This document shows, piece after piece, positions 1-7,984 of a stretch of 64,000 nt of DNA (the first letter of the stretch is position 1; each line of letters begins with the position of its first letter). This DNA comes from Plantibacter elymi (nom. nud.). GTDB lineage: Bacteria; Actinomycetota; Actinomycetes; Actinomycetales; Microbacteriaceae. The stretch spans positions 124,001 through 188,000 of the forward strand of contig NZ_FXWJ01000005.1 in NCBI RefSeq assembly GCF_900177795.1, in the 5' to 3' direction. Under the pieces are notes generated by a model. It was not told where the DNA came from, made no database searches, and saw only the letters and a program-made list of their open reading frames with translations. A program made the translations under genes and the position numbers.

Positions 1-423
1 ATGGGCACGGTCTCCGCGCTCGGCACCTGGCTCGACGGGGTCGCCGACCGCCTGACCGTGGTCGTGGTCGCCGCGTCGTTCGCCATCGCCCAGATCATCC
101 CGTGGCAGGTGTTCGTGGTCATGATCGTCCCCGACCTCCTGCTCGCGTTCGTCGCCGTCGTCGCGTTCCGAGGGACGCCCGAGGTGCCGGTGAGCATCGC
201 CGGCAAGATCCGGACGGTGTTCCTCTTCGTCGGCTTCTTCGCGCTGCTCACGGGCCTCGCGCTCGGAGGCGGGGATCCGACGTCGGCGCTCTATCGGGTC
301 TTCGGCGGGGTCGGCTTCGTGGCGATCCTCCTCGGACTCCTCGGCCACTTCGTCGCGGCGACCCAGTATGCGCGACGCATGGTCGTCACCTGGCAGCGAC
401 AGGGCGTCCGCGCGGCCCGCTGA
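1..423 (+). CDS. CDP-alcohol phosphatidyltransferase family protein, C-terminal part (5' end outside window)
   Basis: The reading frame is open from the first base. The family transfers a phospho-head group from a CDP-alcohol in the membrane during phospholipid synthesis. Residues 8-16 fit the second half of the family signature, GxxxDxxxD (G8, D12, D16), while the preceding DxxDGxxAR half is absent. The ATG at base 1 is therefore probably internal and the gene starts to the left. About four hydrophobic segments follow (roughly residues 18-35, 37-55, 70-88 and 98-118), then a basic C-terminal tail. Which alcohol is used (glycerol phosphate, inositol phosphate or other) cannot be told from this fragment. 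Confidence 0.8.
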   Translation: MGTVSALGTWLDGVADRLTVVVVAASFAIAQIIPWQVFVVMIVPDLLLAFVAVVAFRGTPEVPVSIAGKIRTVFLFVGFFALLTGLALGGGDPTSALYRVFGGVGFVAILLGLLGHFVAATQYARRMVVTWQRQGVRAAR

Positions 424-479
424 CCGCCGCGGCAGGTCGCCGCCGGATGGCGCACGGCGTCAGCGCAGGCGGCGTCGTT

Positions 480-485
480 TAGGCT
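480..485 (+). promoter_or_regulatory. Leaderless -10 hexamer of the HAD phosphatase gene
   Basis: TAGGCT lies exactly 6 bases before the ATG at 492, so transcription should start at or next to the start codon. No purine-rich Shine-Dalgarno sequence precedes this ATG. Confidence 0.6.
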
Positions 486-491
486 CGGAGC

Positions 492-1175
492 ATGCCAGTC
501 GACTATCCGGACCTCGTCATCTTCGACTGCGACGGCACGCTCGTCGACACGGAACGCATCTCCGTCCGGGTGAACCTGCAGCTGCTCAACGAGGTCGGCG
601 GTGACTACACCGAGGCCGAGGTGCGGGAGCTCTTCGTCGGCGCCTCGCTCGAGACGTACGCGACGCTCGTCGAGCAGCGGCTCGGGAAGCCGCTCGAGGC
701 CGACTGGATCCAGCGCTGGAGCGACATGTTCCGCGGCATCTGCGAGCGCGAGCTCGAGGCGGTCGACGGTGTCGTCGACGCCCTCGACGGCATCGCTGCG
801 ACCGGGGTGCAGCTGTGCGTCGCCTCGAACGGGATGCTGCACGACGTCGTCCGCAACCTCGGGCAGGTGGGCATCCACGACCGCTTCGACGGGCGCATCT
901 TCAGCGCGACCGACGTCGCCGTCGGCAAGCCCGCCCCCGACCTCTTCCTGCACGCCGCCGCCGACTTCGACACGGCCCCCGAGCGGTGCGCGGTCGTCGA
1001 GGACAGCGTCGTCGGCGTCCTGGCTGCCCGCGCGGCCGGCATGACGGTCTACGCCTACGCCGGTGGCATGACGCCCGCCGAGCGGCTCGTCGGCGACGGC
1101 ACCCACGTGTTCGACGACATGCGCCTGCTGCCCGACCTCATCCGCGACACCTGGGCGACCTCCGCCGCACGCTAG
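492..1175 (+). CDS. HAD-superfamily hydrolase, subfamily IA (beta-phosphoglucomutase/sugar-phosphatase-like)
   Basis: A 227-residue soluble HAD phosphatase. Motif I is DCDGT with nucleophile Asp12 and acid/base Asp14. Motif II is the Ser of VASNG near residue 113, motif III the Lys of GKPAPD near 151, and motif IV is VVEDS near 173. The helical cap between motifs I and II marks subfamily IA, and the length is typical. The natural substrate is probably a sugar phosphate or phosphogluconate, but the sequence does not settle it. The ATG is chosen because a TAGGCT -10 hexamer sits 6 bases upstream. It converges on the DUF1622 gene with a gap of 24 bases. Confidence 0.85.
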   Translation: MPVDYPDLVIFDCDGTLVDTERISVRVNLQLLNEVGGDYTEAEVRELFVGASLETYATLVEQRLGKPLEADWIQRWSDMFRGICERELEAVDGVVDALDGIAATGVQLCVASNGMLHDVVRNLGQVGIHDRFDGRIFSATDVAVGKPAPDLFLHAAADFDTAPERCAVVEDSVVGVLAARAAGMTVYAYAGGMTPAERLVGDGTHVFDDMRLLPDLIRDTWATSAAR

Positions 1176-1199
1176 ACGAACTGCACGAGCCGCAACGCG

Positions 1200-1709
1200 C
1201 TAGCTGCGACTGCGGAGCTCGGGGAAGGCGTCCTCATCGTCGGGGACGGCCTGCGACGCGACGGTCGGTGCCGCCGTCGGATTGGGCGATGCCGACACGT
1301 CCTGCTCCTCGGCGCGACGCCGGGTGCGTTCGCCGCCGCGCTTGACGGCACGGTCGAAGAGCTGTGGGCCGGTCGTCGCCAGGCGCCTCCAGGGGAGGGT
1401 GCCCTCGATCTCGATCTGCAGGGAGAAGCTCAGCAGGGTGCGGATGACGACGATGATCGCCAGGACGAGTGCGTCGGTCAGCGAGGGCGTCGACGTGACC
1501 GTCTTCACGAGGTCGGCGGCCACGAGGATCTCCAGCCCGAGCAGGATGACCGAGCCGATCGTCTCCCGCAGCATCCGGAAGGCCCGAGCGCCGTCGCGCG
1601 TGCTCCACCACAGGCGGGCCGAGAGGGTGACGGCGATCACGAAGCCCACGACCATCGCCCCGACACCGGCGACCTCGAAGACGATGGTGACCAGCTCGAA
1701 GAAGTCCAT
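1200..1709 (-). CDS. DUF1622 family membrane protein
   Basis: A 169-residue protein with three hydrophobic segments (about residues 8-30, 48-66 and 72-92) and a basic, then acidic, disordered tail. The segment with WWST, GLEILVAADLVKT and the later IVVIRTLLSFSLQIEIEG resembles the widespread DUF1622 family of small membrane proteins of unknown function. The ATG at 1709 gives the protein beginning MDFFELV. An out-of-frame ATGAAGGG immediately upstream supplies a purine-rich ribosome-binding stretch. The tail after residue 115 (Arg-rich, then Ser/Pro/Asp-rich) looks cytoplasmic. It is divergent from the riboswitch-controlled thiamine operon. Confidence 0.75.
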   Translation of the reverse strand: MDFFELVTIVFEVAGVGAMVVGFVIAVTLSARLWWSTRDGARAFRMLRETIGSVILLGLEILVAADLVKTVTSTPSLTDALVLAIIVVIRTLLSFSLQIEIEGTLPWRRLATTGPQLFDRAVKRGGERTRRRAEEQDVSASPNPTAAPTVASQAVPDDEDAFPELRSRS

Positions 1710-1759
1710 CCCTTCATCATCCTCGCCCGCCCGCTGGACCGGAAGCCGGGCCGACCCGC

Positions 1760-1765
1760 TAGGGT
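1760..1765 (+). promoter_or_regulatory. Probable -10 of the thiamine operon
   Basis: TAGGGT fits the TANNNT -10 pattern seen across this window and would start transcription about 6-8 bases later, just where the riboswitch begins. No good -35 is visible. Confidence 0.4.
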
Positions 1766-1767
1766 GG

Positions 1768-1861
1768 TCGCGAGTGACACGGGGTGCCGATCCCACGACG
1801 ATCGGCTGAGAACACACCCGTCGAACCTGATCTCGTTAGTCCGAGCGAAGGGATGTCGCGA
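1768..1861 (+). promoter_or_regulatory. TPP (THI-box) riboswitch controlling thiM-thiE-thiD/tenA
   Basis: The conserved landmarks appear in order: ACGGGGTGC at 1779, GGCTGAGA at 1804, ACCC at 1816, GAACCTGATCT at 1823, and GCGAAGGGA at 1845. The outer stem P1 can form between TCGCGA at 1768-1773 and TCGCGA at 1856-1861. The last conserved box contains GAAGGG (1847-1852), which lies 9 bases before the thiM ATG at 1862 and is the obvious Shine-Dalgarno sequence. Thiamine pyrophosphate binding should therefore sequester the ribosome-binding site and repress translation. No terminator hairpin lies between aptamer and gene. Confidence 0.95.
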
Positions 1862-2713
1862 ATGAGCATTCGCACACCGCAGCAGTCTGCCCACCCGTCC
1901 ACCGACGAGCCGTCCGTCGGCGAATTCGCGAGCGCGTCCGGGGACCTCCTCGACCGCCTGCGCGAGCGCACACCGCTCGTCCAATCGATCACGAACGCCG
2001 TGGTGACCAACTTCACCGCGAACGTCCTGCTCGCCATCGGCGCCGCCCCGGCGATGACCGACATCCCCACCGAGGCCGGGCCGTTCGCCCGCATCGCCTC
2101 CGGGGTCCTCCTCAATCTCGGGACGCCGCAGGCGGAGCAGCGCGAGGCGATGGTCGAGGCCGCCTCCGCCGCGAACGACGCCGGCACACCGTGGGTGCTC
2201 GACCCCGTCGCCGTCGGCTTCCTGCCGGTGCGGACGGCGCTCGCCGCCGAACTCCTCGCTCTCCGGCCGACGATCGTCCGCGGCAACGCCAGCGAGATCA
2301 TCGCGCTCGCCGGACTGGGCGCCGGCGGTCGCGGGGTCGACAGCACCGACGCGGTGGACAGCGCGATCGAGGCGGCCACTGCGATCGCACGCACCTCGGG
2401 TGCCGTCGTCGCCGTCTCCGGCCCGACGGACGTCATCACCGACGGTGAGCGCATCGTCCGCTGCTCGAACGGCCACGCCTGGCTCACCCTCGTGACGGGC
2501 GGTGGCTGTGCCCTCGGTGCCGTGCTCGCCGCCTTCGCGTCACTCGACGACGACCGGCTGCTGACGACGGTCGCGGCGACCACCGCGTACACGGTCGCCG
2601 CGCAGCTGGCGGCCGCGGAGAGCCGTGGCCCCGGCTCCTTCGCTCCCGCCTTCCTCGACCACCTGCACCTCCTCGATGCCGACACCGTCCGCAGCCTGGC
2701 GGTGATCGCGTGA
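1862..2713 (+). CDS. thiM: Hydroxyethylthiazole kinase
   Basis: ThiM phosphorylates 4-methyl-5-(2-hydroxyethyl)thiazole in thiamine salvage. The 283-residue protein has the family's N-terminal [15 protein letters not shown] region, DPVAVG, the GNASEI motif and the C-terminal TGGGCALGA loop with the conserved Cys. The start at 1862 is preferred over the ATG at 1853 because the riboswitch GAAGGG is 9 bases from the former and abuts the latter. The first 30 residues are Ser/Pro-rich and longer than in most homologues. It overlaps thiE by 4 bases (GTGA). Confidence 0.95.
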   Translation: MSIRTPQQSAHPSTDEPSVGEFASASGDLLDRLRERTPLVQSITNAVVTNFTANVLLAIGAAPAMTDIPTEAGPFARIASGVLLNLGTPQAEQREAMVEAASAANDAGTPWVLDPVAVGFLPVRTALAAELLALRPTIVRGNASEIIALAGLGAGGRGVDSTDAVDSAIEAATAIARTSGAVVAVSGPTDVITDGERIVRCSNGHAWLTLVTGGGCALGAVLAAFASLDDDRLLTTVAATTAYTVAAQLAAAESRGPGSFAPAFLDHLHLLDADTVRSLAVIA

Positions 2714-3420
2714 GCGCCTCGACCACCGCGGACCGGGTCCTCGTGGCCCGTTCGCACGACGAGCTCGTGCGCCGCGGTATCGCCACCTACCTCGTCACGG
2801 ATGCTTCGGCCAGCGGGGATCGCGGTGTCCTCGACGTCGTGCGCCGAGCTGTCGACGGCGGGGTGACCGCAGTCCAGCTGCGGGAGAAGACCGCATCGGC
2901 GCGAGAGTTGTTCGACCTGACCGTGCGTGCGGCGGAGGTCGTCGCCGGGCGGGCGCTGCTCCTCGTCGACGACCGGGTGGACGTGTTCCTCGCCGCCCGT
3001 TCCGCCGGTGCCGTCGTCCACGGCGTCCATGTGGGTCAGAGCGATCTCCCGGTCGACGCCGTGCGTCGCATCCTGGGACAGGCCGCCGTCGTGGGGCTGA
3101 CGGCGAACACCCCGGCGCACCTCGACGCGGTCGCGGCCCTGCCAGCTGGGACGGTCGACTACCTGGGCGTCGGCGTCATCCGCCCGACGACGACCAAGCC
3201 GGACCACCCGGCGCCGCTCGGCATGGAGGGGTTCGCCGCGATCGCCGCCGCGACCCCCTTCCCGTGCGTCGCGATCGGCGGTGTCTCTCTGGAGGACACG
3301 GTCGAGCTGCACGCCGCCGGTGCCGCCGGGCTCGCCGTGGTCTCGGCCATCTGCGCCGCCGACGATCCGGCCGAGGCCGCCCGAGCGTTCCGCAGCGCCT
3401 GGACCGAGGTCTCCGCATGA
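2710..3420 (+). CDS. thiE: Thiamine-phosphate synthase
   Basis: ThiE joins HMP-pyrophosphate to thiazole phosphate to give thiamine monophosphate. This is a TIM-barrel protein of 236 residues. Visible family motifs are TYLVTDA, VQLREK (pyrophosphate side), [31 protein letters not shown] and AIGGVS. It starts at a GTG overlapping the thiM stop codon, so it should be translationally coupled to thiM and share the riboswitch. Length and motif order are normal for the family. Confidence 0.95.
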   Translation: MSASTTADRVLVARSHDELVRRGIATYLVTDASASGDRGVLDVVRRAVDGGVTAVQLREKTASARELFDLTVRAAEVVAGRALLLVDDRVDVFLAARSAGAVVHGVHVGQSDLPVDAVRRILGQAAVVGLTANTPAHLDAVAALPAGTVDYLGVGVIRPTTTKPDHPAPLGMEGFAAIAAATPFPCVAIGGVSLEDTVELHAAGAAGLAVVSAICAADDPAEAARAFRSAWTEVSA

Positions 3421-4985
3421 GCGCCGTGGAACAGACGACGACGCCGGCGTCGTCGAACTCGAACCGGGTGCACGGTCGACGACCCGTCACCATGCGGGAC
3501 ACACCCCGGGTGCTGAGCATCGCCGGCACCGACCCGACCGGCGGGGCCGGGATCCAGGCCGACCTCAAGAGCATCGCCGCGAACGGCGGATACGGCATGG
3601 CGGTCGTCACCGCGCTCGTCGCGCAGAACACCCGGGGTGTCCGATCCGTGCACACCCCGCCCGTCGGGTTCCTCCGCGAGCAGTTGGACGCGGTCGCGGA
3701 CGACGTGGTGATCGACGCGGTCAAGATCGGGATGCTGGGCGATGTCGCGATCATCGACACCGTGTCGACCTGGCTGCAGGAGACCGAGACCGGACCCGTC
3801 GTCCTCGACCCGGTGATGGTCGCGACGAGCGGCGACCGCCTCCTCCACCGCGACGCTGAGGCTGCCATGCGCGCGCTCCTGCCGCACGTCGACCTCGTGA
3901 CCCCGAATCTGCCGGAGCTCGCCGTCCTCGCGGACGAGCCGGTGGCGACGAGCTGGGCCGACGCACTCGCCCAGGCGGAACGGGTCTCGGTGCAAGCGGG
4001 CGTGATCGTGCTCGTGAAGGGTGGGCACCTGACGGGGACGACCGCGTGCCCGGATGCGCTCGTCGACGCCACCGGTGGTCTGGGCGACGACCGATCACTC
4101 GTCGAGTTCGACGGTCTTCGAGTCGACACACGGAACACCCACGGGACCGGGTGCTCCCTGTCGAGCGCGATGGCGACCCTCGTCGTCCGTTCGGGGTCCT
4201 GGACCGAGGCGCTCGGCGAGGCGAAGTCGTGGCTCACGTCGAGCCTCCGGCACGCGGACGCGCTCGAGGTCGGCTCGGGCAACGGCCCGATCAGCCACTT
4301 CGCCGAGCTCTGGGCGTCGGCCGGGATGACCTCGGGTCGCCAGGACGGCGCCGGCATCCTCACGGGCTGGTGGGAGGACATCGCCGAGCTGCGGGACCGG
4401 ATCGACCACCTGCCGTTCGTGACGAGGCTCGCGGACGGCACCCTCGATCCGGCCCGGTTCGCGTGGTACCTGCTGCAGGACGCGATCTACCTGCGGGACT
4501 ACTCGCGGGTCCTCGCGAGAGCGAGTGCCTTGGCGCCGACGGCCGAGGAACAGGTGTTCTGGGCGACCGGCGCGGCGGGCTCCATCGAGGCCGAGATGGA
4601 GCTGCACCGCACCTGGCTCAGCACGTATGCCGTCAGCGGTATGGATGCGGAACCGTCGGCGACGACCACGGCGTACCTCGACCACCTGCACGCGGCGACG
4701 GTCGACGGCGACTACGGGCGGGTGGTCGCCGCTGTGTTGCCCTGCTACTGGATCTATCAGGATCTCGGTGAGCGACTGGTCGGCGCATCACACGCGGAGC
4801 ACCCGTTCGCGGCGTGGCTCGACACGTACGCCGACCCCGCGTTCGCGACGGCGAACGCCCGGGCGATCGAGATCGTCGCCGGGGCGGCAGCTCGCGCGGA
4901 CGAGACCGGCCGCGACACGATGCGACGGGCGTTCCTGGCCTCGGCCGCGCACGAGGAGGCGTTCTTCGCCGAGCCGATACGATGA
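3417..4985 (+). CDS. thiD: Bifunctional HMP/HMP-P kinase (ThiD) fused to TenA-type aminopyrimidine aminohydrolase
   Basis: A 522-residue two-domain enzyme. Residues about 28-285 are ThiD: SIAGTDPTGGAGIQADLK at the start, DPVMVATSGD, TPNLPE, VKGGH and the anion-hole region THGTGCSLSS. It phosphorylates hydroxymethylpyrimidine twice. Residues about 305-520 are a TenA/thiaminase II domain with FVTRLADGTL, YLLQDAIYLRDYSRVLA and PCYWIYQDLGE, whose Cys is the expected nucleophile. TenA releases HMP precursors from degraded thiamine, so the fusion couples salvage to phosphorylation. The ATG overlaps the thiE stop (ATGA). ThiC and ThiG are not in the window. Confidence 0.93.
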   Translation: MSAVEQTTTPASSNSNRVHGRRPVTMRDTPRVLSIAGTDPTGGAGIQADLKSIAANGGYGMAVVTALVAQNTRGVRSVHTPPVGFLREQLDAVADDVVIDAVKIGMLGDVAIIDTVSTWLQETETGPVVLDPVMVATSGDRLLHRDAEAAMRALLPHVDLVTPNLPELAVLADEPVATSWADALAQAERVSVQAGVIVLVKGGHLTGTTACPDALVDATGGLGDDRSLVEFDGLRVDTRNTHGTGCSLSSAMATLVVRSGSWTEALGEAKSWLTSSLRHADALEVGSGNGPISHFAELWASAGMTSGRQDGAGILTGWWEDIAELRDRIDHLPFVTRLADGTLDPARFAWYLLQDAIYLRDYSRVLARASALAPTAEEQVFWATGAAGSIEAEMELHRTWLSTYAVSGMDAEPSATTTAYLDHLHAATVDGDYGRVVAAVLPCYWIYQDLGERLVGASHAEHPFAAWLDTYADPAFATANARAIEIVAGAAARADETGRDTMRRAFLASAAHEEAFFAEPIR

Positions 4986-5032
4986 AGGCCGGATCCGCCG
5001 CCGCGATCCCGGACCACGACGAGAGGCCCCTG

Positions 5033-5329
5033 ATGCTGACGAGCAATGAGTACTTCGACGGCAACGTGAAGTCGATCGGCTTCACCACGAACGAGCCCGG
5101 TGCGGAGTCGGCCAGCGTCGGCGTGATGGAGCCGGGGCAGTACACCTTCACCACGGGCAAGGCCGAGGAGATGTCCGTGATCTCCGGCAAGCTCCGCGTG
5201 CTGCTGCCGAACACGAGTGCCTGGCAGGACTTCGGGCCCGACGCGCAGTTCAGTGTCCCGGGGAGCAGCAGCTTCCAGGTCGAGGTCGAGGTCACCACCG
5301 CGTACCTCTGCCGCTACCTCAACATCTGA
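5033..5329 (+). CDS. ppnP: Pyrimidine/purine nucleoside phosphorylase
   Basis: A 98-residue cupin-fold protein of the PpnP (YaiE/DUF1255) family, which phosphorolyses a broad range of nucleosides. Recognisable parts are SNEYFDGNVKSI at the N terminus, GVMEPGQYTF, VISGKLRVLLP and FQVEVE, and the length matches the family (about 94). The ATG at 5033 has GAGAGG 6 bases upstream. An in-frame ATG at 4982 overlaps the thiD stop, but its 17 extra residues do not look like the family. It is the last gene of the thiamine operon and is followed by a terminator. Confidence 0.93.
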   Translation: MLTSNEYFDGNVKSIGFTTNEPGAESASVGVMEPGQYTFTTGKAEEMSVISGKLRVLLPNTSAWQDFGPDAQFSVPGSSSFQVEVEVTTAYLCRYLNI

Positions 5330-5407
5330 GCGCTGTTCGACCGGTCACCGAGCTAGAAGACGCCGAGGGTAGTGGACAGAGCGATGTGAGGCGACCTGCA
5401 GAACTGA

Positions 5408-5440
5408 GAGGGGGACCGACGCGATGAGTCGGTCCCCCTC
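5408..5440. terminator. Strong stem-loop terminator, probably bidirectional
   Basis: A perfect 13-bp stem (5408-5420 with 5428-5440) closes a 7-base loop. It lies between ppnP and the convergent minus-strand gene ending at 5454. The flank GTTAAGAATT on the plus side is weakly T-containing. Confidence 0.8.
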
Positions 5441-5453
5441 GTTAAGAATTGGT

Positions 5454-6074
5454 CTAGCCAGTGATCGTGTCGGTGGGAGAGCCGCTAACGCAAAGGCCCC
5501 CAGTCGTGAGTACTGATCCGCCCGCAATCGTAGAGATTGGCAGGCCCTCGATCACCTGGGTATCGATGAACCTGGTTTCGAACCACCTCTCGGCTCCCCA
5601 GGAGGGCAGGCCACTGAAGTCGAAGCTCTCGAAATCGATGCTCGAGTAAACGGCGACCGACCAGACGTGGCTTACGGGAAGTCCGAATTTGGCCTGGATG
5701 TCGTAGCCGGTGTAGACGCTGCGGTAGCCCTCTTTGCCGCTCAGATAGACCCATGAACTGCCGCAGTTTCCGACGACGCGATCCCGTGTCGAGGCGCCGC
5801 TCTCCTCTGCAATCGGGACTGCATGTGTGAAGTCTCCGTCCGGCGTGCCCGCGTCCATGGCCCACTGCTGCCCGTCCGAGTCTGTGCGGACCGCGTAGCC
5901 GTAGGCGACGGCGTTGTCGGCCGTGAGTTTGATGGCCTCCATCGGAGAGGAAACAGCGCTGGTGCCATCGTCCTGCACGTCTGATGCCAGGGCGGATGAG
6001 CTCGCTCCGCCAAGACTCAGTCCAAGCATGGCGACACCGACAAGCATGTTCCGGAACGATCGGACAGATTTCAT
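5454..6074 (-). CDS. Secreted protein of unknown function
   Basis: Not recognised. The 206-residue product has a clear Sec signal peptide: MKSVRSFRNM, a hydrophobic run to about residue 22, and a likely cleavage after ALA near residue 30. The mature part is acidic, has two Cys (in VGNCGSS and GGLCVSG) that could pair, and is rich in Ser, Gly and aromatic residues (VYLSG, YRSVYTGYD, WFETRF). The start is fixed by an excellent AAAGGAGG 5 bases upstream. The gene is clearly less G+C-rich than its neighbours and uses more mixed third positions, suggesting recent transfer. An extracellular effector, bacteriocin-like or surface role cannot be told apart. Confidence 0.7.
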   Translation of the reverse strand: MKSVRSFRNMLVGVAMLGLSLGGASSSALASDVQDDGTSAVSSPMEAIKLTADNAVAYGYAVRTDSDGQQWAMDAGTPDGDFTHAVPIAEESGASTRDRVVGNCGSSWVYLSGKEGYRSVYTGYDIQAKFGLPVSHVWSVAVYSSIDFESFDFSGLPSWGAERWFETRFIDTQVIEGLPISTIAGGSVLTTGGLCVSGSPTDTITG

Positions 6075-6135
6075 GAAGCCTCCTTTGGGTTGCTGCCATC
6101 TACCCGTCCAGAGTGGCATCTCATGCGCTCAAATA

Positions 6136-6447
6136 CTAGTTCTCTGTGTGAGAAACCTGTGATACGGGGAATGTGAAGTCGGAGGGGCCCTGAGGTGCGT
6201 TCGCGAGAGGGCTGGGGCCCGCCTGGAGCCCGATCGTCGAGAGGGCGTAGGAGATGACATCCAAAATGGAACCCCGAGAGGGCGTCGGAACCGAGTAGAT
6301 ATCCGCGGCGAGTACAGCGCCCGAATCTACGCGGAGCAGCTCCACATCCCAGCTCTCCATCTTGTCATCTCTGGCGATCAACACCGCCCTGACGTGAGAG
6401 GCAAGAGCACGTTCCTCGCCCCGAAGCGCAGCAATGGGCTTTGACAT
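6136..6447 (-). CDS. Small hypothetical protein (103 aa)
   Basis: Not recognised. It begins MSKPIAALRGEERALASHVR at an ATG preceded by GGAGGGACTAAA, a good ribosome-binding site. It has no signal peptide or membrane segment and appears soluble, with a central SWDVELLRVDSG strand-like stretch and a Pro/Ser-rich C terminus. It lies 61 bases upstream of the secreted-protein gene on the same strand and shares its lower G+C content, so the two may be one transfer unit. Its role is unknown. Confidence 0.55.
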   Translation of the reverse strand: MSKPIAALRGEERALASHVRAVLIARDDKMESWDVELLRVDSGAVLAADIYSVPTPSRGSILDVISYALSTIGLQAGPSPLANAPQGPSDFTFPVSQVSHTEN

Positions 6448-6765
6448 TTTAGTCCCTCCAGTCTCGTATACAGGACTATAGCCTCCGCCTGCTCCGGATG
6501 AGATTCGCCGGCCTGATGCCCGTCCATCCGTCCTCGGCGTGTGACGCCCATCCGCGGACATCAAGCACGCGGGGTCTGTTGCCTTGTCAACTCCGGATGT
6601 CCCGGCAAGCCAGCGGGCCGCCATGGCTCGCTCCGCGAGCCTTTCCCTCGATGGAGAAGTGGTCCGGCATTTGAGGGAGAGGATGCAGATGTTGGTTTGG
6701 TTCGAAAGGGACCGGTTGGAGTGCGCCCTTCGACAGGCTCAGGGACCGGTTGGAGCGTCCCCGGC
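6448..6765. other. Intergenic stretch without a convincing gene
   Basis: About 318 bases. The right end carries one dispersed repeat (6726-6747) flanked by a short direct repeat GGGACCGGTTGGAG. The remainder has mixed G+C and no ORF with a usable start signal. The promoter of the small gene starting at 6447 should lie here. Confidence 0.5.
6726..6747. repeat. Dispersed REP-like repeat, single copy
   Basis: One copy of the 22-bp element that reads CCCTTCGACAGGCTCAGGG followed by ACC. It lies 18 bases beyond the stop codon of the lipoprotein gene. The same element recurs near 11165, 12911-13505, 54830 and, degraded, 61216. Confidence 0.85.
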
Positions 6766-7167
6766 TCAGGACCGGTCGACGACCTCGAGCGTGAGGACGA
6801 CGGTCGAATCGTCGGAGCTGTTCGTCAGCGTCACCGTCGTGCTCCCGACCTCGAGCGGCTGCAGACCGGGGTTGAACGACGCGCCGCCGCGGGATCCGCC
6901 CGGCACGTACTCCGCGATCGACGGATCCTCGACCTCCGCGGACCAGACGGTCGGATCGACGGCGACGAGGTCCACCACATTGTCGAGGCCGACCGTGACG
7001 GTGCGGCCGTCCTGATCGACGAGCTGCACGATGACGGGTGCGATCACGCCGGCCTCGCTCGCGGAGCTCTGACCGGAGGGCGAGTCCGCGCCACCGGTGC
7101 AGGCACTCGTGCCGAGCACGGCGCCGACGATCGCGATCACGGTCAGCCCACGGGTGGCACGGCGCAT
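6766..7167 (-). CDS. Lipoprotein with Ig-like fold, associated with ABC exporter
   Basis: A 133-residue exported lipoprotein. A basic N terminus (MRRATRG) and a hydrophobic run lead to the lipobox GTSAC with lipidated Cys23. After a Ser/Gly-rich linker, the remaining 85 residues alternate like a beta sandwich (VTVGLDNVVDLV, STTVTLTNSS, STVVLTLEV). This resembles chagasin-like or other Ig-type domains, but no diagnostic motif is present. The ATG has GAGAGG 6 bases upstream. It follows the ABC ATPase gene by 51 bases on the same strand, so it is probably an extracytoplasmic partner of that exporter. Confidence 0.75.
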   Translation of the reverse strand: MRRATRGLTVIAIVGAVLGTSACTGGADSPSGQSSASEAGVIAPVIVQLVDQDGRTVTVGLDNVVDLVAVDPTVWSAEVEDPSIAEYVPGGSRGGASFNPGLQPLEVGSTTVTLTNSSDDSTVVLTLEVVDRS

Positions 7168-7218
7168 GGCGGTCCTCTCTCGACGTGACCTCACCCTACC
7201 GCCGGGCGACGGTGAGCC

Positions 7219-7923
7219 TCAGGACCGCAAGGCCAGCGCGTCGGCGGCGGCGCTGAGTCGACCGTCCTCCATGACGAGCACCTGGTCCATGCGGTCGAGG
7301 TGGCTCCGATCGTGGGTGACCAGCAGCGTCGCGGCGCCCGAGGTCGCGGTGAGTTCGAGGATGAGCTCGATGATCGCGGACCCGCGCTCGTGGTCGAGCG
7401 CACTGGTCGGCTCATCCACGACGAGCGCATCGGGCTCGTTCATGAGGGCGCGCGCGATGTTGACCCGCTGCCGCTGACCACCCGAGAGCTGATGCGGCCG
7501 CTTGCCGGCCTGGTCGGCGAGACCGACCGCGGCGAGCAGCATCGCGGCCCGTTCGCGGGTGCGCGTCCGGTCGGCCCGCGATGCGCGGCCGCCGAGCGTC
7601 CCGAGAACGCACAGCTGCTCGAGGGCCGTGAGCGATGGCAGCAGGTTGGCCTGCTGGAACACGATGCCGAGCCTCGTACGGCGGAAGTCGGTGGCCGCAC
7701 GGCGGTCGAGGGAGGTGACGTCGACCCCGGCCACCTCCACGAGGCCGCTGTCGGGCCGGATCAGGCCGGCCGCGACGGCGAGCACACTCGACTTCCCGGA
7801 GCCCGACGGCCCGGTGAGCGCGGTGACGGTCCCGGCCGGGACGGTGAGGGTCGCGCGGTCGACGGCGGTGACGCGGTGGTCGCCGTCGGGGAAGGTGAGG
7901 GTGACGTCGGTGAGCGAGATCAT
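7219..7923 (-). CDS. ABC transporter ATP-binding protein (MacB/LolD type)
   Basis: A 234-residue ATPase with Walker A GPSGSGKSS at 38-46, Q-loop IVFQQANLLPS, signature LSGGQRQR, Walker B ALVVDEP followed by TSALD, and the H-loop LLVTHD. The compact size and motif set fit the MacB/LolD group, which drives mechanotransmission rather than substrate pumping. It pairs with the FtsX-type permease encoded 61 bases upstream. The likely role is export of, or defence against, a cell-envelope-active compound, given the divergent NarL-type two-component system. The substrate is unknown. Confidence 0.93.
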   Translation of the reverse strand: MISLTDVTLTFPDGDHRVTAVDRATLTVPAGTVTALTGPSGSGKSSVLAVAAGLIRPDSGLVEVAGVDVTSLDRRAATDFRRTRLGIVFQQANLLPSLTALEQLCVLGTLGGRASRADRTRTRERAAMLLAAVGLADQAGKRPHQLSGGQRQRVNIARALMNEPDALVVDEPTSALDHERGSAIIELILELTATSGAATLLVTHDRSHLDRMDQVLVMEDGRLSAAADALALRS

Positions 7924-7984
7924 GCGGTGACTCCGATGGTGACGAGGGTGGGTGCGAGGAAGGACGCAGGGAGGGTGGGCGCGT

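Noticed and set aside
6541-7188. Plus-strand frame across the lipoprotein gene.
   Set aside because: It reads through a dispersed repeat and the antisense of a gene with a clear lipobox and Shine-Dalgarno site.
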